Below, in pieces: positions 26,054 through 34,622 of a stretch of DNA of 64,000 nucleotides (position 1 is its first letter; each line of letters opens with the position of its first letter). Source of the DNA: Aeromicrobium sp. IC_218 (GTDB lineage: Bacteria; Actinomycetota; Actinomycetes; Propionibacteriales; Nocardioidaceae); the NCBI RefSeq assembly GCF_004336805.1, contig NZ_SJXM01000005.1, forward strand, positions 178,678-242,677. The letters are read 5' to 3'. Made by a program: the position numbers and the translations under genes. The notes below the pieces were generated by a model. It saw only the letters and a list, made by a program, of their open reading frames with translations, was not told the DNA's origin and ran no database searches.

Positions 26054-26640
26054 CCACCCGTCCGGGACGCGGGCGGCCCAAGGCGTCCGACGGGGCGGAC
26101 CGGCGCACCGCCCTCGTCGACGCCGCGCGCCGGCTGTTCGCCGAGCGCGGGTTCGCGGCCACGTCCGTCCGCGCGGTCGCCCGGGAGGCCGGCGTCGACG
26201 CGGCCCTGGTGAGCCACTACTTCGGCGACAAGCAGGGACTGCTCGTCGCCACCATGGCGCTGCCGGTCGACCCGGCCGCCCGGATCCGCGAGGTGCTGGA
26301 CGGCGGCCGGGACGGGCTCGGCGAGCGGCTCGTCCGGACCTTCACCGAGACCTGGGACCCGCACGAGGACGTCATCGCCGCGCTGCTCCGCACGGCGATG
26401 ACCGGCGACCCCGAGCAGGCGCCGGCGCTGCAGCTGGCCCGCGCCGTCCTGGTCGTGGGCGTCCGCGAGCAGCTCCAGGGACCGGACGCCGACGGACGCG
26501 CGGCCCTGGTCGCGGCGCAGGTGGTGGGGCTCGCGGTGACGCGGTACGTCGCCCGGCTCCCGCACGTCCGCGACCTCACGCCCGGCGACCTCGCCCGGGT
26601 CTACGGACCGGCCGTGCAGGCGCTCGTCGACGGGAACTGA
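26050..26640 (+). CDS. TetR-family regulator
   Basis: A 196-residue regulator with an N-terminal helix-turn-helix (TSVRAVAREAGVDAALVSHYF, split around residues 36-56) and a helical ligand domain. It starts at a GTG overlapping the permease stop. Being last in the exporter operon, it probably senses the exported compound and represses the operon through the 22-base palindrome at the promoter. The C-terminal half resembles the TetR_C_17 kind seen in DrrAB-linked regulators; this is a weak impression. Confidence 0.9.
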   Translation: MTTRPGRGRPKASDGADRRTALVDAARRLFAERGFAATSVRAVAREAGVDAALVSHYFGDKQGLLVATMALPVDPAARIREVLDGGRDGLGERLVRTFTETWDPHEDVIAALLRTAMTGDPEQAPALQLARAVLVVGVREQLQGPDADGRAALVAAQVVGLAVTRYVARLPHVRDLTPGDLARVYGPAVQALVDGN

Positions 26641-26641
26641 G

Positions 26642-27457
26642 CTAGGCCAGCCGCTCGGCCAGCGCGAGGGCGTCGTACGGGGCGTGCACCTTCATGTCGT
26701 TGTCGAAGTACACGTAGACGTCGGTGCCCTGGTCGGTCCAGCCCCGCACGAGCGCGGCCCCCTCGTCGAGCGCCCGCGGCGAGTATCCGCTCGCGTACAG
26801 CTCCTCGTCGCCGTGCAGCCGGACGTAGGCGAAGTCGCTGGTGACCTCGCGGATCAGCGGCCACCTCCCCGCCGTGTCGGCGACGACGAGACCGACGTCG
26901 TGGGCGCGCAGCAGGGCCAGGAACGCCGGGTCGTGGAAGCTGTCGTCGCGCACCTCGAGGCAGTGCCGCACCGGGACGTCCACCTCGCACTCGGTGACCG
27001 CGCGACCGTCCACCCGGGTGTCGTGGCGGGCGGCGGGCGCCGCCGCCTCGGCGGTGGTGCGCGGCAGCAGGTCGAAGAAGGACGCCAGCCGCTCGGGCTC
27101 GAAGCGCAGGCGCGGCGGCAGCTGCCACAGCACCGGCCCCATCTGCGGCCCGAGGGCGAGCACGCCGGACGCGAAGAAGTTGGCCAGCGGCGTCTCGACG
27201 TCGGCCAGCTTCTTCATGTGCGTGATGAAGCGTCCGCCCTTGACCGCGAACACGAAGTCGTCGGGCACCTCGGCCCGCCAGCGGCGGAAGCTCTCGGGAC
27301 GCTGCAGCGAGTAGAACGTGCCGTTGATCTCGACGGTGCGCATCCGTTCGCCCACGAACCGCAGCTCGTCGGCCTGGCGCAGGCCCTTCGGGTAGAAGTC
27401 GCCGCGCCAGCCGGCGTAGCGCCAGCCGCTGATGCCGATGCGCGCCGTGCCGGCCAT
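26642..27457 (-). CDS. DUF72 domain protein
   Basis: A 271-residue TIM-barrel protein of the DUF72 (YecE) family: IGISGWRYAGWRGDFYPKGL at the N-terminus, TVEINGTFYSLQ, FVFAVKGGRFITHMKKL, VLWQLPPRL, EVRDDSFHD and YVRLHGDEELYASGYS. The function of the family is unproven; it is widespread and occasionally linked to nucleic-acid metabolism. It is two bases downstream of the membrane-protein gene, so they form an operon. Its stop is immediately convergent with the TetR gene. Confidence 0.92.
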   Translation of the reverse strand: MAGTARIGISGWRYAGWRGDFYPKGLRQADELRFVGERMRTVEINGTFYSLQRPESFRRWRAEVPDDFVFAVKGGRFITHMKKLADVETPLANFFASGVLALGPQMGPVLWQLPPRLRFEPERLASFFDLLPRTTAEAAAPAARHDTRVDGRAVTECEVDVPVRHCLEVRDDSFHDPAFLALLRAHDVGLVVADTAGRWPLIREVTSDFAYVRLHGDEELYASGYSPRALDEGAALVRGWTDQGTDVYVYFDNDMKVHAPYDALALAERLA

Positions 27458-27459
27458 CG

Positions 27460-28083
27460 TCAGAAGGTGCCGGCCGCGGTGCCGACGAGCGCGAGCAGCA
27501 GCACGACCAGGGACACCGGCACCATCCAGAGCGCGGCGAAGGTGCCGGTGATCGTCGTGCCCAGGCGCGGCGGGACGAAGTAGCGGGCCCGGGGCAGGTC
27601 GCTGACGCCCTCGATCCAGCGCGCCGGCATGCTCGCGCCTCGCCACGCGCCCTGGAGCCGGGAGAAGACCCGCCAGCCGCCGCCCCCGCCGAGCTGGGTG
27701 AGCACGCCGCGGGTCTCCTCGACGCGGTCGGCGAGGTTGATGGCCACGGCCAGCTCGGTGGCCAGCGCGGCGGGCTGGTTCACCGCGTCGAGGATGCGCT
27801 TGCGGCGCAGCGCGAAGAACCCGGTGACGCCGAGCATCAGCAGCGCGACCACGACGCCGACCCAGCGGGCGGTGCCGTCCCAGGTGAGCGCGAGCAGCAG
27901 CGTGGCCAGCTCCAGCGGCAGCGGGACGACGACGAGCGCGAGCGACGGCAGCCGCAGCAGCCGGATCGTGGGGGCCAGCACCTGCACCGCCCGGGTGGCC
28001 GCCTCCTGGGTGCCGCCGTCGACCCGTCCGGCCGCGTTGCGGACGTACTCGTTGGCCCGGCGCCCTGTCCCTCGCATCCTCAT
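27460..28083 (-). CDS. Conserved membrane protein of unknown function
   Basis: A 207-residue protein with a basic N-terminus, two close helices (SLALVVVPLPLELATLLLAL, split, and WVGVVVALLMLGVTGFFAL), a soluble stretch with LADRVEETRGVLTQLGGGGGWR and WRGASMPARWIEG, and a C-terminal helix pair. I do not recognise a named family. It starts at ATG 28083, six bases after TAGGCT. The DUF72 gene follows two bases later. Confidence 0.75.
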   Translation of the reverse strand: MRMRGTGRRANEYVRNAAGRVDGGTQEAATRAVQVLAPTIRLLRLPSLALVVVPLPLELATLLLALTWDGTARWVGVVVALLMLGVTGFFALRRKRILDAVNQPAALATELAVAINLADRVEETRGVLTQLGGGGGWRVFSRLQGAWRGASMPARWIEGVSDLPRARYFVPPRLGTTITGTFAALWMVPVSLVVLLLALVGTAAGTF

Positions 28084-28089
28084 GCCGCC

Positions 28090-28095
28090 AGCCTA
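28090..28095 (-). promoter_or_regulatory. Leaderless -10 element of the membrane protein/DUF72 operon
   Basis: TAGGCT on the minus strand, six bases before ATG 28083. Confidence 0.5.
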
Positions 28096-28133
28096 GGAGG
28101 GACCCACACGGGCCGCCCGTCGCCGGACGTCCG

Positions 28134-28469
28134 CTAGGCGCCGCGCGGGGCGTACATGATGACCGCGACGCCGACCAGGCACACGAGGGCGCCGGCGACG
28201 TCGAACCGGTCGGGCCGGAAGCCGTCCACGACCATGCCCCAGAGCAGCGAGCCGGCCACGAAGACACCGCCGTACGCGGCCAGGATGCGGCCGAAGCTCG
28301 CGTCCGGCTGGAGCGTGGCCACGAAGCCGTAGAGCCCCAGCGCGATGACGCCGGCGCCGGCCCAGAGCCAGCCGCGGTGCTCCCGGACGCCCTGCCAGAC
28401 GAGCCAGGCGCCACCGATCTCGGCCAGGGCGGCGACGGCGAACAGGACGAGCGACTTCGCGACGGTCAT
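28134..28469 (-). CDS. YnfA family (UPF0060) membrane protein
   Basis: A 111-residue protein with four helices, the size and pattern of YnfA, which is related to the small multidrug resistance transporters. Typical segments are [14 protein letters not shown] with its glutamate, [22 protein letters not shown] and [21 protein letters not shown]. It may export cationic compounds as a dimer, but the transport role of the family is only partly tested. It is divergent from the next gene. Confidence 0.94.
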   Translation of the reverse strand: MTVAKSLVLFAVAALAEIGGAWLVWQGVREHRGWLWAGAGVIALGLYGFVATLQPDASFGRILAAYGGVFVAGSLLWGMVVDGFRPDRFDVAGALVCLVGVAVIMYAPRGA

Positions 28470-28584
28470 GGCCCGATGGTGGCAGAACCGCCACCCTCGT
28501 CCCCGTCCGCGGACTGTGATCCTCGCCAGGATTCCGCGGGAAAGCGTGCGGACCCGTAGGATCTGCCCCTGACAAGGAGGTCGC

Positions 28585-29871
28585 ATGCTCGAGCTGGCCG
28601 TCGCGGTGCTCGCGACCGGCGTCGCCGCTGTGCTGCTCGTCGTCCTCCTCGCCGGGGACGACAAGCGCCGCCAGCCGGCTGCCGGCCCCGACGCGACCCC
28701 GTCCCCCTCGCCCGCCACGTCCGAGGACCCGCAGGTCCGTCGCCGCGAGCTGGTCGTCGCCCAGCGCGAGCTGGACACGCTGCTGCGGGCCGGGGCCGAG
28801 CTGCTGCTCCCGACCGGCAACCCCGACGAGTACGTCGTCGTCACCGCCGTGCGCACGTCCGCCCACGGGCAGTCCGGGATCGCCGTGCCCGAGGGCCTCG
28901 CCCGCTCGGTCGCCGACGTCTCCCCCGCCCTGCGCGGCGCGTACGAGGGCATGCCCACCACCGTCCGGCTCGTCGTGCTCGACTCGCTCGAGGCCACCGG
29001 TGTCGCCGCCGCCACGACCGTGGCCAGGACCCGCGGTCGCGTGCTCGGCGTCATCACCCGCGACGGCCGCATCGCGAGCGTCCCGCAGCTGGGCGAGATC
29101 GGTGCCGGCACCGGCACCAGCCGCGACGCCGCGTACGTCCTCAGCGCGCTGTCGCTGCTCGTGGAGATGACCGGCCTGGAGCAGAAGCTGGGCGAGCTGG
29201 TGGACGTCACGACCTGGATGCCGCACCCGGCGCAGGTCGAGCTGCGCGAGTCGGTGCGCAACCACCTGGGCATCATCGAGCGCGTCTACGAGCCGGTCCG
29301 GGGGCTCGAACAGCTGCCCGACGGGACGTGGGGGCTGCTGGCCCCGCACCTGGACCAGGCGGTGCAGGACCAGGCCGCCGCCCGCGCGGACGTCGAGGAG
29401 CTCGTCACCCAGGGCGCGGAGGACTCGCCCTTCTGGGCCGAGCCGAACCCCGAGCGGGTCGAGCTGCTGCTCCAGGACCTCGCCTCGGCGATGGAGACGC
29501 TGCGCGCCGCCGACCGCGTCGTCCTGCAGGTGCTGGTCGTGCGCCTGTGGCACCACGCGCTGGAGAACCGCGAGGTCGTCGGCGTCCTGCGCGACCAGGC
29601 CCGGCGCGAGCTGGCCGAGCAGCGCGACCGCGAGGACGCCGCCCACGCCGTGCTGGCCCGCCTGCTCGAGCACGTCGCCGAGCCGCCGGACGTCGCCCGC
29701 ACCTTCCCGTGGCTCGCCCGCGAGAGCGAGGACGCTCAGGCCGCTGCGACGGTCGAGGCGGCCGAGCAGGTGCTGAGCCACCGCGAGCAGATCGGCCAGT
29801 GGCTGGCCTCGCGCGCACCCCTCGACGTCCCGCCACCGACCGACGACAAGGACGACCGCCGCAGCCGGTGA
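28585..29871 (+). CDS. Membrane-anchored hypothetical protein
   Basis: A 428-residue protein not recognised. One N-terminal helix ([23 protein letters not shown]) is followed by a Pro/Ser/Thr-rich linker and a large soluble part. The middle contains [29 protein letters not shown] strands and the C-terminal half is long and helical ([31 protein letters not shown]), suggesting coiled coil. AAGGAGG six bases before the ATG is the best ribosome site in the window, and TAGGAT at 28557 is a possible -10, so it is likely well expressed. It ends 23 bases from the convergent glycosylase gene. Confidence 0.8.
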   Translation: MLELAVAVLATGVAAVLLVVLLAGDDKRRQPAAGPDATPSPSPATSEDPQVRRRELVVAQRELDTLLRAGAELLLPTGNPDEYVVVTAVRTSAHGQSGIAVPEGLARSVADVSPALRGAYEGMPTTVRLVVLDSLEATGVAAATTVARTRGRVLGVITRDGRIASVPQLGEIGAGTGTSRDAAYVLSALSLLVEMTGLEQKLGELVDVTTWMPHPAQVELRESVRNHLGIIERVYEPVRGLEQLPDGTWGLLAPHLDQAVQDQAAARADVEELVTQGAEDSPFWAEPNPERVELLLQDLASAMETLRAADRVVLQVLVVRLWHHALENREVVGVLRDQARRELAEQRDREDAAHAVLARLLEHVAEPPDVARTFPWLARESEDAQAAATVEAAEQVLSHREQIGQWLASRAPLDVPPPTDDKDDRRSR

Positions 29872-29884
29872 GCGGGTGAGCGTC

Positions 29885-29928
29885 CGCCGACCGGCTACTT
29901 GAGGAACTTGGACGTGCGCCGGTCGGCG
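29885..29928. terminator. Possible stem-loop between convergent genes
   Basis: CGCCGACCGG (29885-29894) and CCGGTCGGCG (29919-29928) are perfect arms around 24 bases, spanning the stop codon of the glycosylase gene. There is no T run, so this is weak as a terminator. Confidence 0.35.
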
Positions 29929-30755
29929 AGCAGCTTGCCGCCGGTCTGGCAGGTCGGGCAGTACTGCAGCGAGGAGTCGGCGAACGACACCTCGCGCACC
30001 GTGTCGCCGCACACCGGGCAGGCCTCACCGGCGCGGCCGTGGACCCGCATGCGGGTGCGCTTGTCGTCCTTGAGCTCGGAGGCCGGCTTGCCCGCGGCTT
30101 CCTGCAGCGCCTCGGTGAGGACGTCGTGCAGGGCAGTCTGCAGCCGGTCGAGCTGCTCGTCGTCGAGCGTGTCGGCGATCTGGAACGGCGACAGCCGCGC
30201 CGCGTGCAGGATCTCGTCGCTGTAGGCGTTGCCGATGCCCGCGACGACCTTCTGGTCGCGCAGCAAGCGCTTGACCTGCATGCGGCGACCGCGCACGAGC
30301 GGGCGCACGTCGAAGCCGGGCTCGAGCGGGTCGGGGCCGAGCGCGGCGATGGCGGGGACCTCGTGCGGGTCGCGGACGACGTACATCGCCAGGCCCTTGC
30401 GGGTGCCGGCCTCGGTGACGTCGAAGCCGACGTGCGGACCGTCACCGGCGTCCAGGCGGAGGCGGGCGGCGATCGGGCCGCCGAGCTTGAGCTTCTTGTC
30501 GGCGAGCTGGTCGGACCAGCGCAGCCAGCCAGCCTTGGCCAGGTGGACCACGACGTGCAGCCCGTCGACGTCCAGGTCGATCATCTTGCCGTGGCGGGCG
30601 ACGCCGACCACCTGCAGGCCGGACAGCGCCGAGGCCGGCGGGTCGAAGGTCTTGAGCACCGAGAACGAGGCGAGCTCGAGCTCGGCGACGACGGCTCCGA
30701 CCGCGCGCTCGCGCAGGAAGCCGACGAGCGCGTCCACCTCGGGCAGCTCAGGCAT
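29895..30755 (-). CDS. Fpg/Nei-family DNA glycosylase
   Basis: A 286-residue base-excision repair enzyme. It begins PELPEV, placing the catalytic Pro and Glu right after the start Met. The beta-clamp lysine lies in ARHGKMIDLDV, the helix-two-turn-helix region in VAGIGNAYSDEILHAA, and the C-terminal zinc finger is CPVC...YCPTC. The finger ends CQTGGK instead of the usual CQR/CQK, so specificity (oxidised purines or pyrimidines) is uncertain. CAGACT six bases before the ATG may be its -10. Confidence 0.93.
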   Translation of the reverse strand: MPELPEVDALVGFLRERAVGAVVAELELASFSVLKTFDPPASALSGLQVVGVARHGKMIDLDVDGLHVVVHLAKAGWLRWSDQLADKKLKLGGPIAARLRLDAGDGPHVGFDVTEAGTRKGLAMYVVRDPHEVPAIAALGPDPLEPGFDVRPLVRGRRMQVKRLLRDQKVVAGIGNAYSDEILHAARLSPFQIADTLDDEQLDRLQTALHDVLTEALQEAAGKPASELKDDKRTRMRVHGRAGEACPVCGDTVREVSFADSSLQYCPTCQTGGKLLADRRTSKFLK

Positions 30756-30810
30756 GCCGCGAGTCTGGCACCGACCGGGGACGAGGTCACGCGGAACGGG
30801 CTCTGCGGGG

Positions 30811-30896
30811 CGTCGGTTTACCTGGTCTACGTGGTAAACCGACGAAGGCCAGGGAAATGATCCTGGCGTCCGTCGGCTTTCCTGGCAGACCCCTGC
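30811..30896. repeat. Palindromic element A
   Basis: CGTCGGTTTACC (30811-30822) and GGTAAACCGACG (30833-30844) are perfect 12-base arms. A second hairpin GCCAGG...CCTGGC (30848-30867) and a degenerate unit GGCTTTCCTGGCAGACC (30875-30891) follow. The motif TTTACCTGGTAGACC recurs in element B. Confidence 0.8.
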
Positions 30897-30900
30897 TCGG

Positions 30901-31155
30901 TCAGCGGGCCGTGGTCGTCTCGCGCCAGCGACCGTAGAGCAGGAAGAGCACGAACAGCAGGGCCCCGGGCACCAGGAGGAACCCCGCCAGCCCGATGACG
31001 AGCTCGGGGCTGTCGACGGGGAGCGGGGCGTGCTCGGTGGTTCCCGCCTCCGAGGAGTCGGACGTCCACGCCAACAGCGCCGGGAGGCCGAAGACCAGGG
31101 CGCCGACGACCAGCAGGGTCAGCCCGGTGCGCACGAGCGCCTGACGCACGACCAT
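30901..31155 (-). CDS. Small two-helix membrane protein
   Basis: An 84-residue protein with a basic start (MVVRQALVRTG), helix one (LTLLVVGALVFGLPALLAW), a short polar loop SDSSEAGTTEHAPLPVD and helix two (LVIGLAGFLLVPGALLFVLF), ending in a basic tail. No family is recognised. AAGGAG precedes the ATG. It is flanked on both sides by related long palindromes (30811-30896 and 31226-31312), which do not occur elsewhere in the window. Confidence 0.75.
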   Translation of the reverse strand: MVVRQALVRTGLTLLVVGALVFGLPALLAWTSDSSEAGTTEHAPLPVDSPELVIGLAGFLLVPGALLFVLFLLYGRWRETTTAR

Positions 31156-31225
31156 GGGGACTCCTTCGACGACGGGACGGGCAGACCGCAGCCTAGGCCG
31201 CCGCCCACCGCCGCGGGGCCGAACG

Positions 31226-31312
31226 GCTTTCCTCGGTTTACCTGGTAGACCAGGTAAACCGAGGAAAGCGGGGGAGATTTCCCTGGCATCCAGCGGTTTC
31301 CCGGGCGGACGT
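31226..31312. repeat. Palindromic element B
   Basis: Positions 31226-31246 pair perfectly with 31249-31269, giving 21-base arms around AG (left arm begins GCTTTCCTCGGTTTACC). Degenerate units GATTTCCCTGGCATCC (31276-31291) and CGGTTTCCCGGGCGGAC (31294-31310) follow. It is related to element A. Confidence 0.85.
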
Positions 31313-31328
31313 GACGTCCGTGACACGC

Positions 31329-31363
31329 ACGAGCCCGCCGCCCCGAGGGGACGGCGGGCTCGT
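31329..31363 (-). terminator. Terminator after the DEAD-box gene
   Basis: ACGAGCCCGCCG (31329-31340) and CGGCGGGCTCGT (31352-31363) are perfect 12-base arms around 11 bases, 40 bases past the helicase stop. No T run. Confidence 0.6.
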
Positions 31364-31372
31364 CGGTCGCGG

Positions 31373-31396
31373 GCTCCCAGCACAGGCTCAGGGAGC
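31373..31396 (+). repeat. REP-like repeat, single copy
   Basis: GCTCCC and GGGAGC enclose a partly preserved core ending CACAGGCTCA, the same core as the other REP-like repeats. It lies between the helicase stop and its terminator. Confidence 0.6.
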
Positions 31397-31401
31397 GGAC
31401 C

Positions 31402-32775
31402 TCAGCGCTGGGGGGTGCGGGGACGGCCCGCGCCGCCGCCGTTGCCCGAGCGGCTGGCGTTGCCGCTGGGACGACGACGCCGGTTGCGGTTGCCACCGCC
31501 ACCGCCGCCACCGGGACGTCCGCCCTGGCCCTGGCGGGCCGGACGTCCGCCGGTCGGCTGGTGCTGACCCTGCGGCTCGTCCTTGGGCAGCTCGCCGCTG
31601 GTCGACAGCGCCTGCGCCGTCATCGGGCGCGGGGCGTTGGCCGCGGTGTGGCGGCGCGCGGCGACGCCGGCCTTGCGCTGCAGCGCGAGGGTGTCGCGCA
31701 GGTCCTCGGGCATCGTCATGGTGACGACCGTGCCCGACTCACCGGCGCGGGCGGTGCGGCCCGAGCGGTGCGTGAACGCCTTGTGCTCGGCCGGCACGTC
31801 GAAGTGGACGACCAGACGGACGTCGTCGACGTGGATGCCGCGGGCGGCGACGTCGGTGGCGACGATCGCGCTGGCCTGGCCGGCGCTGAACTTGGCCAGG
31901 TTCCGCTCGCGGCGGTTCTGGGCCAGGTCGCCGTGCATGTCGACGGCCTCGATGCCGGCGGTCGTCAGCTGCTTGGCCAGACGGGTCGCGCCGCGCTTGG
32001 TGCGGGTGAAGACGATCGCGCGCGGGTTGGCCTCGACGAGGGCGCGGACGACCTCGAGCCGCTGCTCGCGCGGGGTCACCAGCAGGTGGTGCTCCATCGC
32101 GGCGGCGTCGGACTCGTCGGACTCGATCTCGTGCAGGACGTGCTGGGGCAGGTGGCGGCGCACGAGCCGGTCGACGTCGCCGTCGAGCGTGGCCGAGAGC
32201 AGCAGCCGCTGGCCGTCGGCCGGCGTGAGCGCCAGCAGGCGGTCGATCGGCTTGTAGAAGCCCAGGTCGCACAGGTGGTCGGCCTCGTCGAGGGCGGTGA
32301 CCTCGATGCGGTCGAGCGTGACAGCGCGACGCTCGATCAGGTCGCCGAGGCGGCCGGGGGTGGCGACGACGAGGTCGACGCCCGAGCGCAGGCGCTGGAT
32401 CTGGCGCTCGATGGACGTGCCGCCGTAGACGGTCGCCATGCGCAGGCCGAGGGCCTCGGCGACCGGGTCCAGCGCGTCGCGCACCTGGGTGGCGAGCTCG
32501 CGGGTCGGCAGCAGGATCAGGCCACGCGGCGCCTTCGGACGGCGCTCGCCGCCGGCGAGGGCGGCCAGCACGGGCAGGCCGAACGCGAGCGTCTTGCCCG
32601 AGCCGGTCTTGGCCCGGCCGAGCACGTTGCGGCCGGCGAGCGCGTCCGGCAGGACGACCTGCTGGATGGGCGTGGGGGTCTCGATGCCCTTGCGCGCCAG
32701 CGTGGCGACGACGGGCTTCGGCAGACCGAGGGAGGAGAAGGACGGCAGCGCAGGGCTGCCCACAGGATGGGTCAT
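31402..32775 (-). CDS. DEAD-box ATP-dependent RNA helicase
   Basis: A 457-residue RNA helicase with every motif: Q motif PTPIQQ, I AKTGSGKT, Ia PTRELA, II DEAD, III SAT, V ATDVAARGIHVD and VI HRSGRTARAG. The C-terminal 60 residues are Gly/Arg/Gln/Asn-rich (GQGGRPGGGGGGG, NRNRRRR), an RNA-binding tail like that of RhlE-type helicases. It would unwind structured mRNA or rRNA, useful in a GC-rich cell or in the cold. The leader of about 150 bases upstream (32776-32922) holds no gene and may carry regulation. Confidence 0.95.
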   Translation of the reverse strand: MTHPVGSPALPSFSSLGLPKPVVATLARKGIETPTPIQQVVLPDALAGRNVLGRAKTGSGKTLAFGLPVLAALAGGERRPKAPRGLILLPTRELATQVRDALDPVAEALGLRMATVYGGTSIERQIQRLRSGVDLVVATPGRLGDLIERRAVTLDRIEVTALDEADHLCDLGFYKPIDRLLALTPADGQRLLLSATLDGDVDRLVRRHLPQHVLHEIESDESDAAAMEHHLLVTPREQRLEVVRALVEANPRAIVFTRTKRGATRLAKQLTTAGIEAVDMHGDLAQNRRERNLAKFSAGQASAIVATDVAARGIHVDDVRLVVHFDVPAEHKAFTHRSGRTARAGESGTVVTMTMPEDLRDTLALQRKAGVAARRHTAANAPRPMTAQALSTSGELPKDEPQGQHQPTGGRPARQGQGGRPGGGGGGGNRNRRRRPSGNASRSGNGGGAGRPRTPQR

Positions 32776-32922
32776 GTACTCACAGACTCGTGAAGACGCC
32801 CGTTCGTCCAGACCGCGCGGGAGTGCGCATCATCGACGGGCATTGATGGGGTTGCGAGCCGCAGCCGGAACGGGGGCTCAACGACTCGAGCCTAGCAGGC
32901 GGGTGCCTGCCGGGCGGAATCG

Positions 32923-33201
32923 TCAGCTCAGCAGGTCGGCGTACTCGGGGTGACGGTCGATGTAGTCAGCCACGTACGAGCAGGCGGGGACGACCTTCTT
33001 GCCCTCGCTGCGCGCGTCGTCGAGGGCGACCTTGACGACCTCGCCGGCGACGCCCTGCCCCCGGAACTGCATGGACGTGACGGTGTGCGGGAACATGCGC
33101 AGGTCCGCCTGGTCGACGTAGTCGGCGAAGCCCGCCACCTGGTCGTCGATGACCATCTCGTAGCGGGACTGCTGCTCGTCGCGTCGCACCTGTCGGCTCA
33201 T
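32923..33201 (-). CDS. GNAT-family N-acetyltransferase (small, YjdJ type)
   Basis: A 92-residue minimal GNAT protein. RGQGVAGEVVKVALDDARSEG is the acetyl-CoA pyrophosphate loop and helix, and VVPACSYVADYIDRHPEYADLL is the C-terminal signature of this short subgroup. The acceptor is unknown. The ATG at 33201 is preferred over the upstream frame because the conserved domain starts there. A small stem (about 32898-32914) after the stop may terminate it. Confidence 0.9.
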   Translation of the reverse strand: MSRQVRRDEQQSRYEMVIDDQVAGFADYVDQADLRMFPHTVTSMQFRGQGVAGEVVKVALDDARSEGKKVVPACSYVADYIDRHPEYADLLS

Positions 33202-33336
33202 GCCAGGCACAACGCGGCCGGACGCCGACGGCATTCCCGGACGTCCGACCAGTAAGCCGGTCCGCGCGGGCGATCCGGCCCGCGGTGCCCCGCGCTCCGC
33301 CTACGCTCGGGGCTCCTCGACAGATCGGACGTGCCC

Positions 33337-33873
33337 ATGCGCGGGAAGCGCTCACGCGGCCGGGCCCTCGCGCTCGCCGTCGTCTCGGCCGTCGTGCTCG
33401 GCTGCGCCCTGGCCGGGATCGCGGTGGCGGCGGTCGTCGTCGGCTGCCCCGGCTGCACCGACGAGCCGGCCGCCGCCGCCACGACCGAGGCGCCGCTCGA
33501 CGCCGGGACCGCCGCGGCCGTCGAGCGTCTCGGCGCACCGTTCCCCGCCTCCGTCGACGCGCGGGCGGTCGTCGACGAGGTGGAGCGCCGCCACAGCATC
33601 GACCCCGAGCCGTACCTGCAGTGGGGCTCGGCCGACGAGGAGCTGCGGCTCCGCTGGCAGTGCGCGTGGGAGGCGGAGGTGCTCGCGGCGGAGTCCGACG
33701 GTGACGGTCCGCGGCTGCGCAGCGCGATCGACCAGCTGGACGTCGCCCAGCGGGCGGAGCAGGACGCCGTGGACCCGGCTTGGTTCGCCGAGGTCGTGGC
33801 CCCGGCCCGCGACGGCCTGGTCGCCCCGCTCGCCGAGCACGTCGAGACGGGCTGCCCCTCCCCCGTCGGCTGA
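33337..33873 (+). CDS. Exported or membrane-tethered hypothetical protein
   Basis: A 178-residue protein (180 from GTG 33331). A basic start and one hydrophobic segment lead to AVVVGCPGCTDEP, which could be a lipoprotein cleavage site at the first Cys or simply a membrane anchor. The rest is acidic and helical, with VVDEVERRHSIDPEPYLQWGSADEELRLRWQCAWEAE in separate stretches, and two further cysteines. No family is recognised. TACGCT at 33302 may be its -10. REP repeats follow its stop. Confidence 0.65.
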   Translation: MRGKRSRGRALALAVVSAVVLGCALAGIAVAAVVVGCPGCTDEPAAAATTEAPLDAGTAAAVERLGAPFPASVDARAVVDEVERRHSIDPEPYLQWGSADEELRLRWQCAWEAEVLAAESDGDGPRLRSAIDQLDVAQRAEQDAVDPAWFAEVVAPARDGLVAPLAEHVETGCPSPVG

Positions 33874-33887
33874 CCGTCGACGGGTCG

Positions 33888-33975
33888 CTTCGACAGGCTC
33901 AGGGAGCGGGACGCACCGGCCCTCAGGGAGCGGGACGCCCCCTCAGGGAGCGGCCACGTCCAGGCTCAGGGAGCC
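33888..33975 (+). repeat. REP-like repeat cluster running into the scoB stop codon
   Basis: One full core TTCGACAGGCTCAG (33889-33902) is followed by three shortened units sharing CTCAGGGAGC (33922, 33942, 33965), about 20-24 bases apart. The TGA of scoB (33966-33968) lies inside the last unit. Confidence 0.8.
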
Positions 33976-34622
33976 GGACGCAGCGGGGCCGCCGTGCGCT
34001 CGCGCACCGTGGCCTCGTCCACGCCCGGCGCCAGCTCCACGAGCGTGAACCCGTCGCCGGCCACGTCCAGCACGGCGAGGTCGGTGACCACCCGGTGCAC
34101 GACGCCCTGACCGGTCAGCGGCAGCGTGCACCGCTCGACCAGCTTGGCGCCGCCGGAGCGGTCGCAGTGCTCCATGAGCACGATGACCTTGCGGGCGCCG
34201 TGGACGAGGTCCATCGCGCCGCCCATGCCCTTGACCATCTTCCCGGGCACCATCCAGTTGGCCAGGTCGCCGTTGGCCGCGACCTGCATGCCGCCGAGCA
34301 CGGCGGTGTCGACGTGGCCGCCGCGGATCATCCCGAAGCTCAGCGCGGAGTCGAAGAACGACGCCCCGGGCAGCACGGTGACGGTCTCCTTGCCCGCGTT
34401 GATCAGGTCGGGGTCGACGGCGTCCTCGGTCGGGTAGGGCCCGGTGCCGAGGATGCCGTTCTCGCTGTGCAGCGTCACGTGGACGCCCTCGGGCAGGTGG
34501 TTGGGGATGAGCGTGGGCAGCCCGATGCCGAGGTTGACGTACTCGCCGTCGCCCAGCTCGAGCGCGGCCCGCGCGGCCATCTGCGGCCGGGTCCAGCCCA
34601 CCTGCGTCGTCGTCTCGCTCAT
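33966..34622 (-). CDS. scoB: 3-oxoacid CoA-transferase subunit B
   Basis: A 218-residue beta subunit of a family I CoA transferase. The active-site glutamate lies in [11 protein letters not shown] (about residue 51), and [14 protein letters not shown] and [14 protein letters not shown] are family signatures. With subunit A it likely moves CoA from succinyl-CoA to the acetoacetate released by FahA. The start overlaps the scoA stop by four bases. The last codons and stop are formed by a REP-like repeat, so the C-terminal tail may be recent. 3-Oxoadipate transferase is an alternative. Confidence 0.9.
   Translation of the reverse strand: MSETTTQVGWTRPQMAARAALELGDGEYVNLGIGLPTLIPNHLPEGVHVTLHSENGILGTGPYPTEDAVDPDLINAGKETVTVLPGASFFDSALSFGMIRGGHVDTAVLGGMQVAANGDLANWMVPGKMVKGMGGAMDLVHGARKVIVLMEHCDRSGGAKLVERCTLPLTGQGVVHRVVTDLAVLDVAGDGFTLVELAPGVDEATVRERTAAPLRPAP

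Noticed and set aside
31226..31269. Palindrome B considered as a CRISPR unit, attC site or riboswitch
   Set aside because: There are only two related elements, no regular spacers, no integrase and no ligand-binding fold; it is better described as a palindromic repeat.
32776..32922. Helicase leader as a cold-shock or riboswitch RNA
   Set aside because: No convincing conserved fold could be drawn by eye; left as an unassigned leader.
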